Made by a program: the position numbers and the translations under genes. From JAJZEO01 sp964350315 (lineage in GTDB: Bacteria > Chlamydiota > Chlamydiia > Chlamydiales > 2-12-FULL-49-11): 64,000 nt of DNA. This document shows positions 44,649 through 53,645 of the stretch, piece by piece. The stretch spans positions 73,805-137,804 of the forward strand of contig CAYGJD010000004.1 of assembly GCA_964350315.1 (NCBI GenBank). The letters run 5' to 3'. Position 1 is the first letter of the stretch. Each line of letters opens with the position of its first letter. The notes below the pieces were generated by a model that saw nothing but the letters and a program-made list of their open reading frames with translations, was not told where the DNA came from and made no database searches.

Positions 44649-46024
44649 TAACTCACGCCTCCGAACAACCCAGCTTTTTGAATCATAATGATGATGATAA
44701 GTGCTGGGATTAAATAGCGTAAAAGTAGGTGCCAAACATAAAACAACCCAACATATGAATCATTTCCCGAGCAAAACTCTTTTTTCATCACTTGTTTATC
44801 CAATACCCAACCAAGAAAAATAGAAGTAATAAGACCAGCAATTGGAATAATCCAAACCGATGAAAGCTCATTCATAGTGTCAAGAAAGTTGATGCGGAAA
44901 ATTGTTTGCCAAGTAGGAAATAAATTTTTTGCTCCTGAAAGGGCGCTTGGTATACCAAAAGTAAATGTTAAAATCCCCGTCCACAAAACAGCCTTATGTC
45001 TTGATATTTGGCATTTTTCCATGATGTTTGTTGCGCATACTTCAATCAATGGAATCGCACTTGTTAATGCTGTAAAAACAAACAATGTGAAAAAGACCGT
45101 TGAGATCACCATTGATCCAGGAAGTTGTGCAAATAAATAGGGTAGAGTTCTAAAAACAAGGCCTGGCCCTGAAGCAGGAGATAGATTGAACGAAAAAACA
45201 ACGGGGAAAATTGTTAATGCAGCAAGTATTGCGACAACAACAACAGACATTGCAATGATCATGGACATTTTAACAACATTGTCACCCGGTCTTAAATAAC
45301 TTCCATATGAGATCATAATCCCTTGGCCAAGACTCATTGTCATCATAGCAAGACCCAAAGCCTCAAGAACACTTGAGACAGAAAATTTTGAAAAGTCAGG
45401 ATAGAAGACAAATACGGCCGCCTTTTTGAAACCAGGAAGACTCACACTATAGCAGAATAAACCAATCAACAAGACAAGTAGAATCCTGACCATAATCTTT
45501 GACCAATATTCAATCCCCTTTTTCACACCGCTCATCACAATAATCATAGTAATCGCTGTGAATATAAAGTGCCAAAGAAGTGAAATTGAGCCCGAAGCGC
45601 TTAGTTTATCAAAAACGCCGCTCACCTCTTCAAGAGTTTTTCCTACATAAAACCCATTCAAAGACATCAGGATATAGCTCATCCCCCAACCGGCAATAAC
45701 GCTATAAAAACTCATAATCAAAAAAGATGCCATCACTCCAAGCCAACCACCAATCGACCAACTACTTCCACCTGGAGTTCCTGCTCCGACTTCAAACGCG
45801 CCAACAGCAGCACGATTTGCGTGCCTACCCATGACTATCTCACCTATAAATAGCGGGATTCCGATAACAAAAAGACATGTGAAATAGAAAAGAAGAAAAA
45901 GTCCGCCGCCATTTTGCCCTATTGTGTAGGGAAACTTCCACAGCAGTCCAAGCCCGACTGTAGAGCCGATTGCTGCAAATACAAAACCAACACGGGAGGT
46001 CCAATGCTCCCTAACTTTTTCCAT
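44648..46024 (-). CDS. Sodium:neurotransmitter/amino-acid symporter (NSS family), copy B
   Basis: A 458-residue LeuT-fold Na+ symporter starting MEKVREHWTSRVGFVFAAIG, with the TM1 motif GSTVGLGLLWKFPYTIGQNG and later MSLGQGIMISYGSYL (TM6 region). It is translationally coupled to copy A. Two adjacent NSS genes near acpP recall the arrangement in Chlamydia. With the third copy at 53646 the window holds three NSS carriers, pointing to strong dependence on host amino acids. Confidence 0.92.
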   Translation of the reverse strand: MEKVREHWTSRVGFVFAAIGSTVGLGLLWKFPYTIGQNGGGLFLLFYFTCLFVIGIPLFIGEIVMGRHANRAAVGAFEVGAGTPGGSSWSIGGWLGVMASFLIMSFYSVIAGWGMSYILMSLNGFYVGKTLEEVSGVFDKLSASGSISLLWHFIFTAITMIIVMSGVKKGIEYWSKIMVRILLVLLIGLFCYSVSLPGFKKAAVFVFYPDFSKFSVSSVLEALGLAMMTMSLGQGIMISYGSYLRPGDNVVKMSMIIAMSVVVVAILAALTIFPVVFSFNLSPASGPGLVFRTLPYLFAQLPGSMVISTVFFTLFVFTALTSAIPLIEVCATNIMEKCQISRHKAVLWTGILTFTFGIPSALSGAKNLFPTWQTIFRINFLDTMNELSSVWIIPIAGLITSIFLGWVLDKQVMKKEFCSGNDSYVGLFYVWHLLLRYLIPALIIIIMIQKAGLFGGVS

Positions 46025-46103
46025 GGATTTCCTGCAATAAATGAGAAGATCATATATAACGGATCAGAAAAAGTCAAGTTGACTAGGGAACTTTGAAGAG
46101 GTT

Positions 46104-46346
46104 TTATAATTTTTTCTTAATGATTTCAACGACTCTCTGAGGGGAATAGATGAAAGAGAGCTCTTCAACTGGGATACTTACACCATAAGTATTTTCAAAT
46201 TCTATCACCAACATAATCAAGTCAATAGAATCTGCTCCTAAGTCTAGCTCAAGATGCGTCTCCATTGAAACTGTCTCAGGCTTAAGCTCAAATTGCATTG
46301 CAACAATGTTTATGATCTCTGTGTGCATTTTCTCCATAAATTTCAT
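46104..46346 (-). CDS. acpP: Acyl carrier protein
   Basis: An 80-residue acidic helical protein with the phosphopantetheine attachment serine in LGADSIDLIMLVIEFE, matching the D-S-(L/I)-(D/E)-x-(V/I) signature. It carries growing acyl chains for fatty acid synthesis. Starts at codon 1, 4 or 7 (all ATG) are possible. It is divergent from the Inc-like gene, with only 44 bases between start codons. Confidence 0.85.
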   Translation of the reverse strand: MKFMEKMHTEIINIVAMQFELKPETVSMETHLELDLGADSIDLIMLVIEFENTYGVSIPVEELSFIYSPQRVVEIIKKKL

Positions 46347-46390
46347 TATACCATTTTCAATTATTTCTGCCTCCTGTTATAAATCACCCT

Positions 46391-47317
46391 ATGAGCTTTA
46401 TTGAATCTTTACCTTCAACATGCAGTTCATACTTTCATTCCACCTGGGATGCAATTGAGAGCGAATTTGCAGAAGCCGCTCCTTTTGAACGAGGTAAGTG
46501 GCATTGGCGCTCTGTCATCATTCTTGTCGGAATCGGCTGTAGTCTTTCTGCTTTTGTCTTATCTTTATTTGAATCATCTGCCCTTCTAACGATTTTAGCC
46601 CTTGCCGCGACCGCCATTCTCTGCTTTGCCATCTACTACGTGAGTCGATTTGAAGAACAACGGCGCATGGCTATTTTGCTAGATGATTTTGAGAAAAACA
46701 ATGAAAACCTTGAATCTCAAGTAACTAATTTAACAAAGCAGAATGTAGTCTTAGAAACAACAAGTGCCGAACTGCAAACAACAAGCACTAACCTTAAAGA
46801 GCAAGTAGAGCACCTAACCTCTACACAATCAAGCCTCCAAACCTCTCTTGCGACGACTGAAAGTACTGCAAGAGAATTCTTTGAAAATAATACAGCTCTA
46901 TCCGAAAGTCTTTCTCAAGTAAGAACGAGAGAATCCGAGTTGCAAGAAGCTTTTGATCGTTATAAAGAAGCAAACGAAGAGGGTTCTCAAAAAATTTCTG
47001 CAAACATTGAAAGCCTAGAACGTCTTGACAAGCAACAAAAAGAAAAACAAAACAGTCTTGATTCTCTACAAAGAAGACTTCGCGAAGACGCCACGGAACT
47101 TGCTGCCATCAAAAGCGAGGTTCAAGCTCTTTCTCAAATAAGAGCTGACATCTCATCACATGTTCAGACCCTTAAAGAACAAATTCAATTGCTAAAACAA
47201 GGCATTTCCAATGGCGCGGCTCAACAACAAACCCTTCAAGCGCTCCTGCAACAACTTGAATCTTTTACCGCTCCCCCTCCCTCAGGGACAGTAAGACTCA
47301 CTGAAGGCGTCCACTAA
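46391..47317 (+). CDS. Inc-like inclusion membrane protein with coiled coil
   Basis: A 308-residue protein with the hallmark bilobed hydrophobic domain of chlamydial Inc proteins: two TM segments (about residues 41-60 and 64-83) joined by a tight turn (ESSA). A long, heptad-patterned coiled coil follows (about 95-290) that would face the host cytosol, with a short Pro-containing tail. This is the IncA-type layout. Inc proteins are exported by type III secretion into the vacuole membrane. The N-terminal 40 residues are Ser-rich at the start, as expected for a T3 signal. Function by homology of architecture, not of sequence. Confidence 0.75.
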   Translation: MSFIESLPSTCSSYFHSTWDAIESEFAEAAPFERGKWHWRSVIILVGIGCSLSAFVLSLFESSALLTILALAATAILCFAIYYVSRFEEQRRMAILLDDFEKNNENLESQVTNLTKQNVVLETTSAELQTTSTNLKEQVEHLTSTQSSLQTSLATTESTAREFFENNTALSESLSQVRTRESELQEAFDRYKEANEEGSQKISANIESLERLDKQQKEKQNSLDSLQRRLREDATELAAIKSEVQALSQIRADISSHVQTLKEQIQLLKQGISNGAAQQQTLQALLQQLESFTAPPPSGTVRLTEGVH

Positions 47318-47372
47318 TCGATTGCAGAAAATCTTATTCTCGTGCACTCTTAGCGACTAAAAAGGAGACTTT

Positions 47373-47942
47373 ATGTCGTTTGTTGACGCTACTAATATCA
47401 AAAAGGGAATGAAACTAGAGTTCGAAGGAGCTCCATACAATGTCGTGCAAGCAGACTATGTAAAGCCTGGAAAAGGACAAGCCTTCACACGTGTCAAACT
47501 AAAAAATTTAAAAACTGGCCAGTCTCTTGAAAAAACATTCAAGTCGAATGAAAAATTCATGTTAGCTGATATCGATGAAACTACAATGCGTTTACTCTAT
47601 ACTGAAGCAAACGGCGGGGCCGTCTTTATGGATGATAACACATTCGAGCAGATCACAATCCCAGCTTCTTTCATCGGCGAGCAGTCAAGATGGCTTATCG
47701 ACGACCTTCTCTACAACATTGTCATGTATAACGGAGAACCCGTTGATTTAACACCTCCTAACATCATTGAATTGACAGTGACAGAGACAGCTCCGGGCGA
47801 TAAAGGAAATACAGCATCGGGACGCGTTATGAAGCCAGCAACAACAAATACTGGCGCAATGATCCAAGTCCCTATTTTCATTGTTGAAGGGGAAAAAATC
47901 CGTGTTGACACAAGAACTGGCGAATACGTTAGCCGAGTTTAA
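47373..47942 (+). CDS. efp: Elongation factor P
   Basis: A 189-residue, three-beta-domain translation factor that relieves ribosome stalling at polyproline. The modification loop VKPGKGQAF places Lys34 at the exact position beta-lysylated in E. coli EF-P. AAGGAG precedes the ATG. The next gene, 15 bases downstream, is epmA, which encodes the modifying ligase, a tight functional pair. Confidence 0.97.
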   Translation: MSFVDATNIKKGMKLEFEGAPYNVVQADYVKPGKGQAFTRVKLKNLKTGQSLEKTFKSNEKFMLADIDETTMRLLYTEANGGAVFMDDNTFEQITIPASFIGEQSRWLIDDLLYNIVMYNGEPVDLTPPNIIELTVTETAPGDKGNTASGRVMKPATTNTGAMIQVPIFIVEGEKIRVDTRTGEYVSRV

Positions 47943-47956
47943 TAAGGAAAGATCAG

Positions 47957-48871
47957 TTGGAGAAAAAAGAACCTAAAAAATCTCAAATCTCCACAACACG
48001 CGAAAAACTTAAAGCTCGAAGTAATGCACTTGCTATGGTTCGAGCTTTTTTTAAAGGTCGAGAGGTCATTGAAGCAGACGTGCCCGCTCTTACTCGTTAT
48101 GCTTCGATCGACTCTTATATCGATCTGATTGAAACAACAGACAATAAATTTCTCCACTCCTCGCCTGAATATGCTTTAAAACGACTTCTCTGCGAGAATG
48201 CAGGCGATATTTTTTTTCTGGGTCACGTCTATCGCAAGGAAGAGGATGGAAAACTTCACAATAGCGAATTCACTATGATTGAATGGTATCGAGTAGGAAC
48301 TTCTGAAGAAGTTTTTCTTGATGAAGTCATCGATCTTCTCTTTTTATTTCTTGGTGAAATGCCTGTTGAAATAATCAACTTTGAGAGCGCCTTTCAAAAA
48401 TATGCAAAACCCATTTGCAGTACCATCGATACTTCCAACTGGAGTGAGGATGAAAAACTTTTCTACCAGTGGGCAACAGATGTTGAGCCAAATCTCGGCT
48501 CAAAAAAAATTACCATTGTCACAAACTTTCTTCCAGAACATGCCTCTTTAGCAAAGACGCATCAAGTAGAGGGGAAAACACGAGCTCGTCGTTATGAGTT
48601 TTATTACAATGGCGTTGAACTTGCCAACGGTTTTGATGAACTACCCGATCCTAAAGAACACAAAAATCGATTTGAGGAATCAAATCAAACTCGCCTTAGT
48701 TTAAATAAGAAAGCCTACCCCATCGATCAATTTTTTCTTGATGCACTGCAAAAGACCCCCCTTCCTAAAAAAACTTTTGGCATGGCCGCAGGGTTTGATA
48801 GGCTTTTGATGTTTAAACAAAAAAAAGAGCACATCAAAGATGTACTCCCTTTTTCATCACTTGATATATAA
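47957..48871 (+). CDS. epmA: EF-P lysine ligase EpmA (GenX/PoxA/YjeA)
   Basis: A 304-residue class II lysyl-tRNA-synthetase-like enzyme lacking the N-terminal anticodon domain, which is the definition of EpmA. Motif 2 is seen in FFLGHVYRKEE ... HNSEFTMIEWYR and motif 3 in GFDRLLMF. It attaches (R)-beta-lysine to EF-P Lys34. It starts at TTG with AAGGAAAG upstream, 15 bases after efp, so the genes are one operon. The lysine 2,3-aminomutase EpmB is not in the window. Confidence 0.9.
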   Translation: MEKKEPKKSQISTTREKLKARSNALAMVRAFFKGREVIEADVPALTRYASIDSYIDLIETTDNKFLHSSPEYALKRLLCENAGDIFFLGHVYRKEEDGKLHNSEFTMIEWYRVGTSEEVFLDEVIDLLFLFLGEMPVEIINFESAFQKYAKPICSTIDTSNWSEDEKLFYQWATDVEPNLGSKKITIVTNFLPEHASLAKTHQVEGKTRARRYEFYYNGVELANGFDELPDPKEHKNRFEESNQTRLSLNKKAYPIDQFFLDALQKTPLPKKTFGMAAGFDRLLMFKQKKEHIKDVLPFSSLDI

Positions 48872-48876
48872 ACGTC

Positions 48877-49761
48877 TTATTTTTTTGCAAACATCAGAGG
48901 AAATCCATACTTTACAAGCATTGCAAGACCAAGAACACCTATTGCGCTTAAGCTAACACGCATACGCGTTGTAAAAAAAGGTTGCGGTGGCCTTACTAAA
49001 TATCGAAAAAGTTCTCTTAAAATTGCTCTGTTTTCATCAGTTCGAGGTACAATCTCTGAATGGTGGTGGAGTAAGTGAGTTACTCTGGCATCAATAGTAT
49101 CATATTTACTAGGATCTAAATACGCATTGATGTTCAAATCGATAAATGTGCGATCCTGGAGCGCTGCAGGACCCTCACTTCCATCAGAAAGATCGAAAGA
49201 ACAAACACAAATAGCTAATTCATTCACTCTGTCTGGCAAAAACTGTCTTTCATCTACATCAACTCTTAAATGCAACTCGGCAATTTCACCCTCTTGTCCT
49301 AGTAGTTTCTGTGAAAAATCTCTTGCCGCATCTTCTTCTTCTTTCACGCCTCCATCTGCAGCATACATGTCTCGGGGATGAAGCTGACAAAACCCTCTTT
49401 TTAGAAATAGGCTTGTCGTATTACCCGGACCATAAACAACAATAGGCATTACAACAACAGTGCCAGGAAAAAACGTTTGCAGCCTCACCTCTTTAATCGT
49501 AAGAGTTGGAACTGCTGGCCCACGCGTCCCTTTGAGCACATGAGCTTTAGAAACAACTTCTACTTGACGCCCTTCTGCTAGCGCCTTTCTGACTACATCA
49601 AGATTTTCTGGAGTCGCCAAATTTCGAAAAACTCTATCTTTAAATGGAACAACATGCCAAGTGCTTTTAGTAGTTTCAACGTCATCAAAGCCTTCCGGCC
49701 GATAAGTAGTTACAGTAAATCCATCTCCTGCTACAGCGGCTCCACTTTCTAAACTTTCCAT
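48877..49761 (-). CDS. Unknown protein with C-terminal membrane anchor (copy 1 of a pair)
   Basis: A 294-residue protein with a soluble body and one hydrophobic segment at the extreme C terminus (about 271-291: LSAIGVLGLAMLVKYGFPLM) followed by AKK, a tail-anchor layout. There is no signal peptide. The part before the anchor (RVTHLLHHHSEIV ... RAILRELFRYLVRPPQPFF) has the same order of elements as RVDRFVQLLGL ... REIVAQLFEPPPVPEL in the upstream gene, suggesting remote paralogy. Function unknown. Confidence 0.65.
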   Translation of the reverse strand: MESLESGAAVAGDGFTVTTYRPEGFDDVETTKSTWHVVPFKDRVFRNLATPENLDVVRKALAEGRQVEVVSKAHVLKGTRGPAVPTLTIKEVRLQTFFPGTVVVMPIVVYGPGNTTSLFLKRGFCQLHPRDMYAADGGVKEEEDAARDFSQKLLGQEGEIAELHLRVDVDERQFLPDRVNELAICVCSFDLSDGSEGPAALQDRTFIDLNINAYLDPSKYDTIDARVTHLLHHHSEIVPRTDENRAILRELFRYLVRPPQPFFTTRMRVSLSAIGVLGLAMLVKYGFPLMFAKK

Positions 49762-49837
49762 ATTTAATTCTCCAAATAATTGATTTTAAGAGGAATTATA
49801 TGGAGATGTTAACATCAAGTAAAGATAAGCTTTTTTT

Positions 49838-50494
49838 TCAATTTGGAGTTGAAAAATACCAAAAAGCAGCAAGAACCCCTCCCAATAACCCTGCAGGAGG
49901 AAGAACTCCTCTCCATCCATCTGTTCGGTCATCCATCAATTCCGGTACAGGAGGCGGCTCAAACAATTGTGCTACAATTTCTCGATATTCTTCATCAACA
50001 ACGCCTTGTAGTCCAAGCAATTGAACAAATCTATCGACTTTTTGTGCTAATCGATCTTCTGATTGAATAATTTCAGAAACACGAATGAAGTGAACCCCCT
50101 TCAATTTTGTTTGACCTTCAAAAAAATTTCGAGACAAGCCCTCTTCTTCAGAAGGTATAAAAAAATGACACCCAATAGCTGTGCTTCTTATATCATCCCC
50201 TTCAACACGCCACTTCTTTAACTTTCCATGTTCGGTATTATTGATAGTGAAGGTTCGATGTTCAGACCAATAACTAGCTGATAGCCCTACCTCATCCAAC
50301 TGCAAATTAAACACACTTTTCCAAAAAAACAAGACAAAATCCGCAGGTGATGGCGGAGAGTTTTGATCCAACTCAACGTTTGTTGGACAATGAATCATAC
50401 TCTTTGCATCTGTCAGCGCAAAGTAAGTCTCACCTCCTACATCAAACCTTGCTGGTGCAACAACAAACGGCACATATCCACCAAACAATTCCAC
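49838..50494 (-). CDS. Unknown protein with C-terminal membrane anchor (copy 2 of a pair)
   Basis: A 218-residue protein starting at GTG (50494) with AGGAGG upstream. The body is soluble. The last 20 residues (VLPPAGLLGGVLAAFWYFST) form a hydrophobic tail. The helical element and PP-x-P spacer before the tail match the downstream gene. Tail-anchored proteins of vacuole-dwelling bacteria are sometimes delivered to host membranes; here that is speculation. A bacterial inner-membrane location is equally possible. Confidence 0.65.
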   Translation of the reverse strand: MELFGGYVPFVVAPARFDVGGETYFALTDAKSMIHCPTNVELDQNSPPSPADFVLFFWKSVFNLQLDEVGLSASYWSEHRTFTINNTEHGKLKKWRVEGDDIRSTAIGCHFFIPSEEEGLSRNFFEGQTKLKGVHFIRVSEIIQSEDRLAQKVDRFVQLLGLQGVVDEEYREIVAQLFEPPPVPELMDDRTDGWRGVLPPAGLLGGVLAAFWYFSTPN

Positions 50495-50570
50495 AAAAAC
50501 CTCCTGATTAAGATGAAGGCAATGTAAAGAATTTATAAATTAAAGTACAGGCATGATTGACTAGAATTTT

Positions 50571-52238
50571 TTAGTAAATTTCTTCTGATTTTCGTCCGCT
50601 AAAATGAAGTGGTTTAGTGCGCCCATAACTAAATGACTTTGGCGAAATTCGAAGAGATGGGGCAGACTGCCGTCTCTTATGTTCTGCTTTGTAAATTCTT
50701 CTTACAACAGACTTAACAAGATCAAGATCGATATGATATTTTGATGCGATTTCTTCAAGGGGAGAGCATTCCTCGACATATCCACGGATGACTTTATCAA
50801 TGATTTCATAAGGTGGCAGTGTATCAGTATCTTTTTGGTCGTGTTTAAGCTCAGCCGACGGTGCTTTTTCAAGAATGCGCGCTGGGATCATTTCCCACTC
50901 GCGATTCAACCAATGTGCAAGTTGGTAGGTCTCTGTCTTAAGCAAATCACCAATCACACTAATTGCGCCACTCATGTCACCGTAAAGTGTACAGTACCCG
51001 AGCGCTAACTCACTTTTATTTCCTGTACAAAGAAGAAGAGATCTTTCTTTATTCGAAAATGCCATCAACAAAATAGAACGTATCCGCGCTTGCAAGTTTT
51101 CCTTTGTCACATCTTGCTCGTCTTTCTCATCCCCTAAATGAAGATAGGGATCAACCAAATTTAAAAAGTGTTCGTAGGTTTTATCAATATCGAGACGATC
51201 AAATTTGATTCCAAGGTTATCAGCAAGTTTTTTAGCATCTTCATAGGATTCGTTAGAGGAGAAACGTGTGGGCATAAATATTCCATGAATATTTTCAGCT
51301 CCAATCGCATCTCTTGCAATACATGCGACCACCGCTGAATCTATCCCACCAGAAAGCCCAAGAACTGCTTTAGTTTGTCCTGATTTAGTGAAGTAATCCC
51401 GAACACCAAGCCTAAGCGCTGCGTAAACATCATACATTTGATCGTGATCAAAAGGGATAACATTTGTCTTTTTATCAAGATCAATCACCATAAAATCTTC
51501 TTGGAAACCTTTAGCTACTTGTCTTAAATCTCCTTCTGCATCAACAAAAAGAGAATACCCATCAAACACAATTGGCCCATTTGCTCCAACTTGACACGCA
51601 TATACTACTGGACAATTGAGTCTCAAAGCTGCCGCTCTACACACTTTTACGCGAATATCTGATTTACGTGATTGAAATGGGGATGCTGTTAAATTGACTA
51701 GCAAATCAGGCTTATATACGACAAGTTCTCGCACCGGATCCCATGGATAGGTCGTTCCTGCAATTTCCTGACCTGCATTTTGCCACATGTCTTCACAGAT
51801 GACAACGCCAACTCTCAATCCATTGATGTTAAAAACTTGGACCGTTCTTCCTCTTGAAAAATATCTTCTTTCGTTGAAAACATCATATGTTGGAAGAAGC
51901 CATTTGTCGTGAAAACCGAGTAATTTTCCATCTGTTATCACTGCCGCACTATTGAGTAGCCCCTTTTCTTCATGCTTTGAGTTTCGACGGATCAAACCCA
52001 CAATACAAGAGATTCCTTCTGAACCTTTCACGACTCGATCGAGTTGCTTTTCCATCTCATCGATGAAACGCTCGTGTAAAACAAGATCATCAGGTGCATA
52101 CCCGCAAAGAGTCATCTCTGGAAAAACAACAAGCTCTATCCCTTCCTCTTTTGCCCACTTTATAGATTCAAGGACCTTATCAGTATTTCCGTGAAGGTCA
52201 CCAATTGTCGGATTTAGCTGGGCTACTAGTACTTTCAT
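50571..52238 (-). CDS. nadE: Glutamine-dependent NAD+ synthetase
   Basis: A 555-residue fusion of an N-terminal CN-hydrolase glutaminase and a C-terminal NAD synthetase. The glutaminase triad is visible: Glu in VFPEMTL, Lys in HDKWLLP, Cys in VVICEDMW. The synthetase PP-loop is LGLSGGIDSAVVA. It amidates nicotinate adenine dinucleotide to NAD+ using glutamine. Chlamydiaceae are known for limited NAD synthesis, so this gene is a metabolic addition of the environmental lineages. Confidence 0.95.
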   Translation of the reverse strand: MKVLVAQLNPTIGDLHGNTDKVLESIKWAKEEGIELVVFPEMTLCGYAPDDLVLHERFIDEMEKQLDRVVKGSEGISCIVGLIRRNSKHEEKGLLNSAAVITDGKLLGFHDKWLLPTYDVFNERRYFSRGRTVQVFNINGLRVGVVICEDMWQNAGQEIAGTTYPWDPVRELVVYKPDLLVNLTASPFQSRKSDIRVKVCRAAALRLNCPVVYACQVGANGPIVFDGYSLFVDAEGDLRQVAKGFQEDFMVIDLDKKTNVIPFDHDQMYDVYAALRLGVRDYFTKSGQTKAVLGLSGGIDSAVVACIARDAIGAENIHGIFMPTRFSSNESYEDAKKLADNLGIKFDRLDIDKTYEHFLNLVDPYLHLGDEKDEQDVTKENLQARIRSILLMAFSNKERSLLLCTGNKSELALGYCTLYGDMSGAISVIGDLLKTETYQLAHWLNREWEMIPARILEKAPSAELKHDQKDTDTLPPYEIIDKVIRGYVEECSPLEEIASKYHIDLDLVKSVVRRIYKAEHKRRQSAPSLRISPKSFSYGRTKPLHFSGRKSEEIY

Positions 52239-52304
52239 TCTCTTTCCAGTGTCGTTAATTCAAGCATTTATCTTTCTTCGAAATTCATTATTTTAGTTAT
52301 TTAT

Positions 52305-53576
52305 CTAACTTCCAAAGTCATCAAGCACAACACTTTCTTTTGAAACTCCATAGTCCTCAAGAAGTTTAAGAACGCTTTTGTTGTGCATTGGAGGGCCACA
52401 AACATAGTAAAGGCAATCCTCAGGAGCTTCCATGCTTTTCAATTCCCCCTCTTCAAATGCCTTATACAAAAAATTTGTTTTAGTTGGGTCATTTTTCGGC
52501 CATCCACTTTGAAAATCTTGCTCTAAAGGCTCAGACAGAACGACTTGGTAGGAGAAGTTACTGTATTTTCTTGCAAGTTCAGTAAAATCTTCTTCGTAAA
52601 TATTTTCTCTCATTGACCTTGCGCCATACCAAAGAGCAATTTTCCGTTTTGTTTTTTGCGTTTCAACTAGATCAAATATGTGAGATCTACCAAATGAGGA
52701 GCCTGCGCCACCGATCAAGAAATACACAGCGCGCTCATCATCAATCATATGCGACTCTCCAAACGGCCCCGATAGATGAATTTTATCGTTGGGCTTCAAT
52801 GAAAAAAGATAACTACTGCAAATCCCCCAAGGGACACCTTTTTTCAGCGCTCCCTTAAAAAAGGGAGGAGTTGCAATTCGAACATTAAATCTAACCACTT
52901 TTCCTTCAGCTGGATAAGAGGCCATCGAATAAGCTCTGATTACTTCTTCTCGACCCTGTCGATATTGAATTTTTTGATTAAACATTTTATATTGTTCCCA
53001 ATCTTTTTGATAAGATTCTTCAATAAAGGGAAGCCAATCTGACGTGTTTGTCTCATACTCAGGCACATGAATCTGCAAATAGTCACCAGGAATATAGTTC
53101 AAATCGACCTCATCTGGGACTCGAATACACAATTCTTTAATGAAAGTAGCCACATTTTTATTTGAAATCACTTTTGCATCAAACAGATTTGCTTTGATTG
53201 AAGAGGCTGGCAAAGCAATTTTCATGGGTAATTTCACTTTACTCTGACACGAGAGGCGCCACCCCTCTTTCAACTCTGTTGGAGTAAAAACAGAACGATC
53301 TGTCTCAAGAATCTCTCCACCACCCTCTAAAACTCGAACCTTGCATTGGTGGCAAGTAGCTTTTCCTCCACAAGGTGAGGGAATTGCATATTTATTGTTT
53401 GAAAGCGCTGTCAGAAGTGTCACGCCACCTGGGGTTGAGGCTTCAATTTCTTCGTTAATTGTGATTGCAATAGGCAGATCAGAAACAAGGTAGCGCTTTG
53501 TTAGCACAATAAACATCGATAAGAAAAGACCGATGAGAATAAAAAAAATAGCTGCTATAATCGTTGTTGTTAACAT
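52305..53576 (-). CDS. nqrF: Na+-translocating NADH:quinone reductase subunit F
   Basis: The protein has about 423 residues from the ATG at 53576, chosen because the protein then opens with the expected TM anchor (TTTIIAAIFFILIGLFLSMF); a TTG nine codons upstream is possible. The 2Fe-2S ferredoxin domain has CGGKATCHQC and a later Cys in LSCQSKVK. The FAD domain shows RAYSMAS, and the NADH domain ends GPPMHN ... LDDFGS. It is the NADH-oxidising entry subunit of Na+-NQR. In Chlamydia nqrF lies next to yajC; here a symporter, htpG and an unknown gene separate them. Confidence 0.95.
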   Translation of the reverse strand: MLTTTIIAAIFFILIGLFLSMFIVLTKRYLVSDLPIAITINEEIEASTPGGVTLLTALSNNKYAIPSPCGGKATCHQCKVRVLEGGGEILETDRSVFTPTELKEGWRLSCQSKVKLPMKIALPASSIKANLFDAKVISNKNVATFIKELCIRVPDEVDLNYIPGDYLQIHVPEYETNTSDWLPFIEESYQKDWEQYKMFNQKIQYRQGREEVIRAYSMASYPAEGKVVRFNVRIATPPFFKGALKKGVPWGICSSYLFSLKPNDKIHLSGPFGESHMIDDERAVYFLIGGAGSSFGRSHIFDLVETQKTKRKIALWYGARSMRENIYEEDFTELARKYSNFSYQVVLSEPLEQDFQSGWPKNDPTKTNFLYKAFEEGELKSMEAPEDCLYYVCGPPMHNKSVLKLLEDYGVSKESVVLDDFGS

Positions 53577-53645
53577 GTTTCTTATATATACATAATCCCT
53601 CAATTTCCTTCACATTAATCATTTTGTTGTATATGATCTTCCAGC

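Noticed and set aside
44649..44735. 29-residue N-terminal extension of NSS copy A
   Set aside because: It lies inside the coding region of copy B, and the family-typical N terminus begins at the ATG that overlaps the copy B stop.
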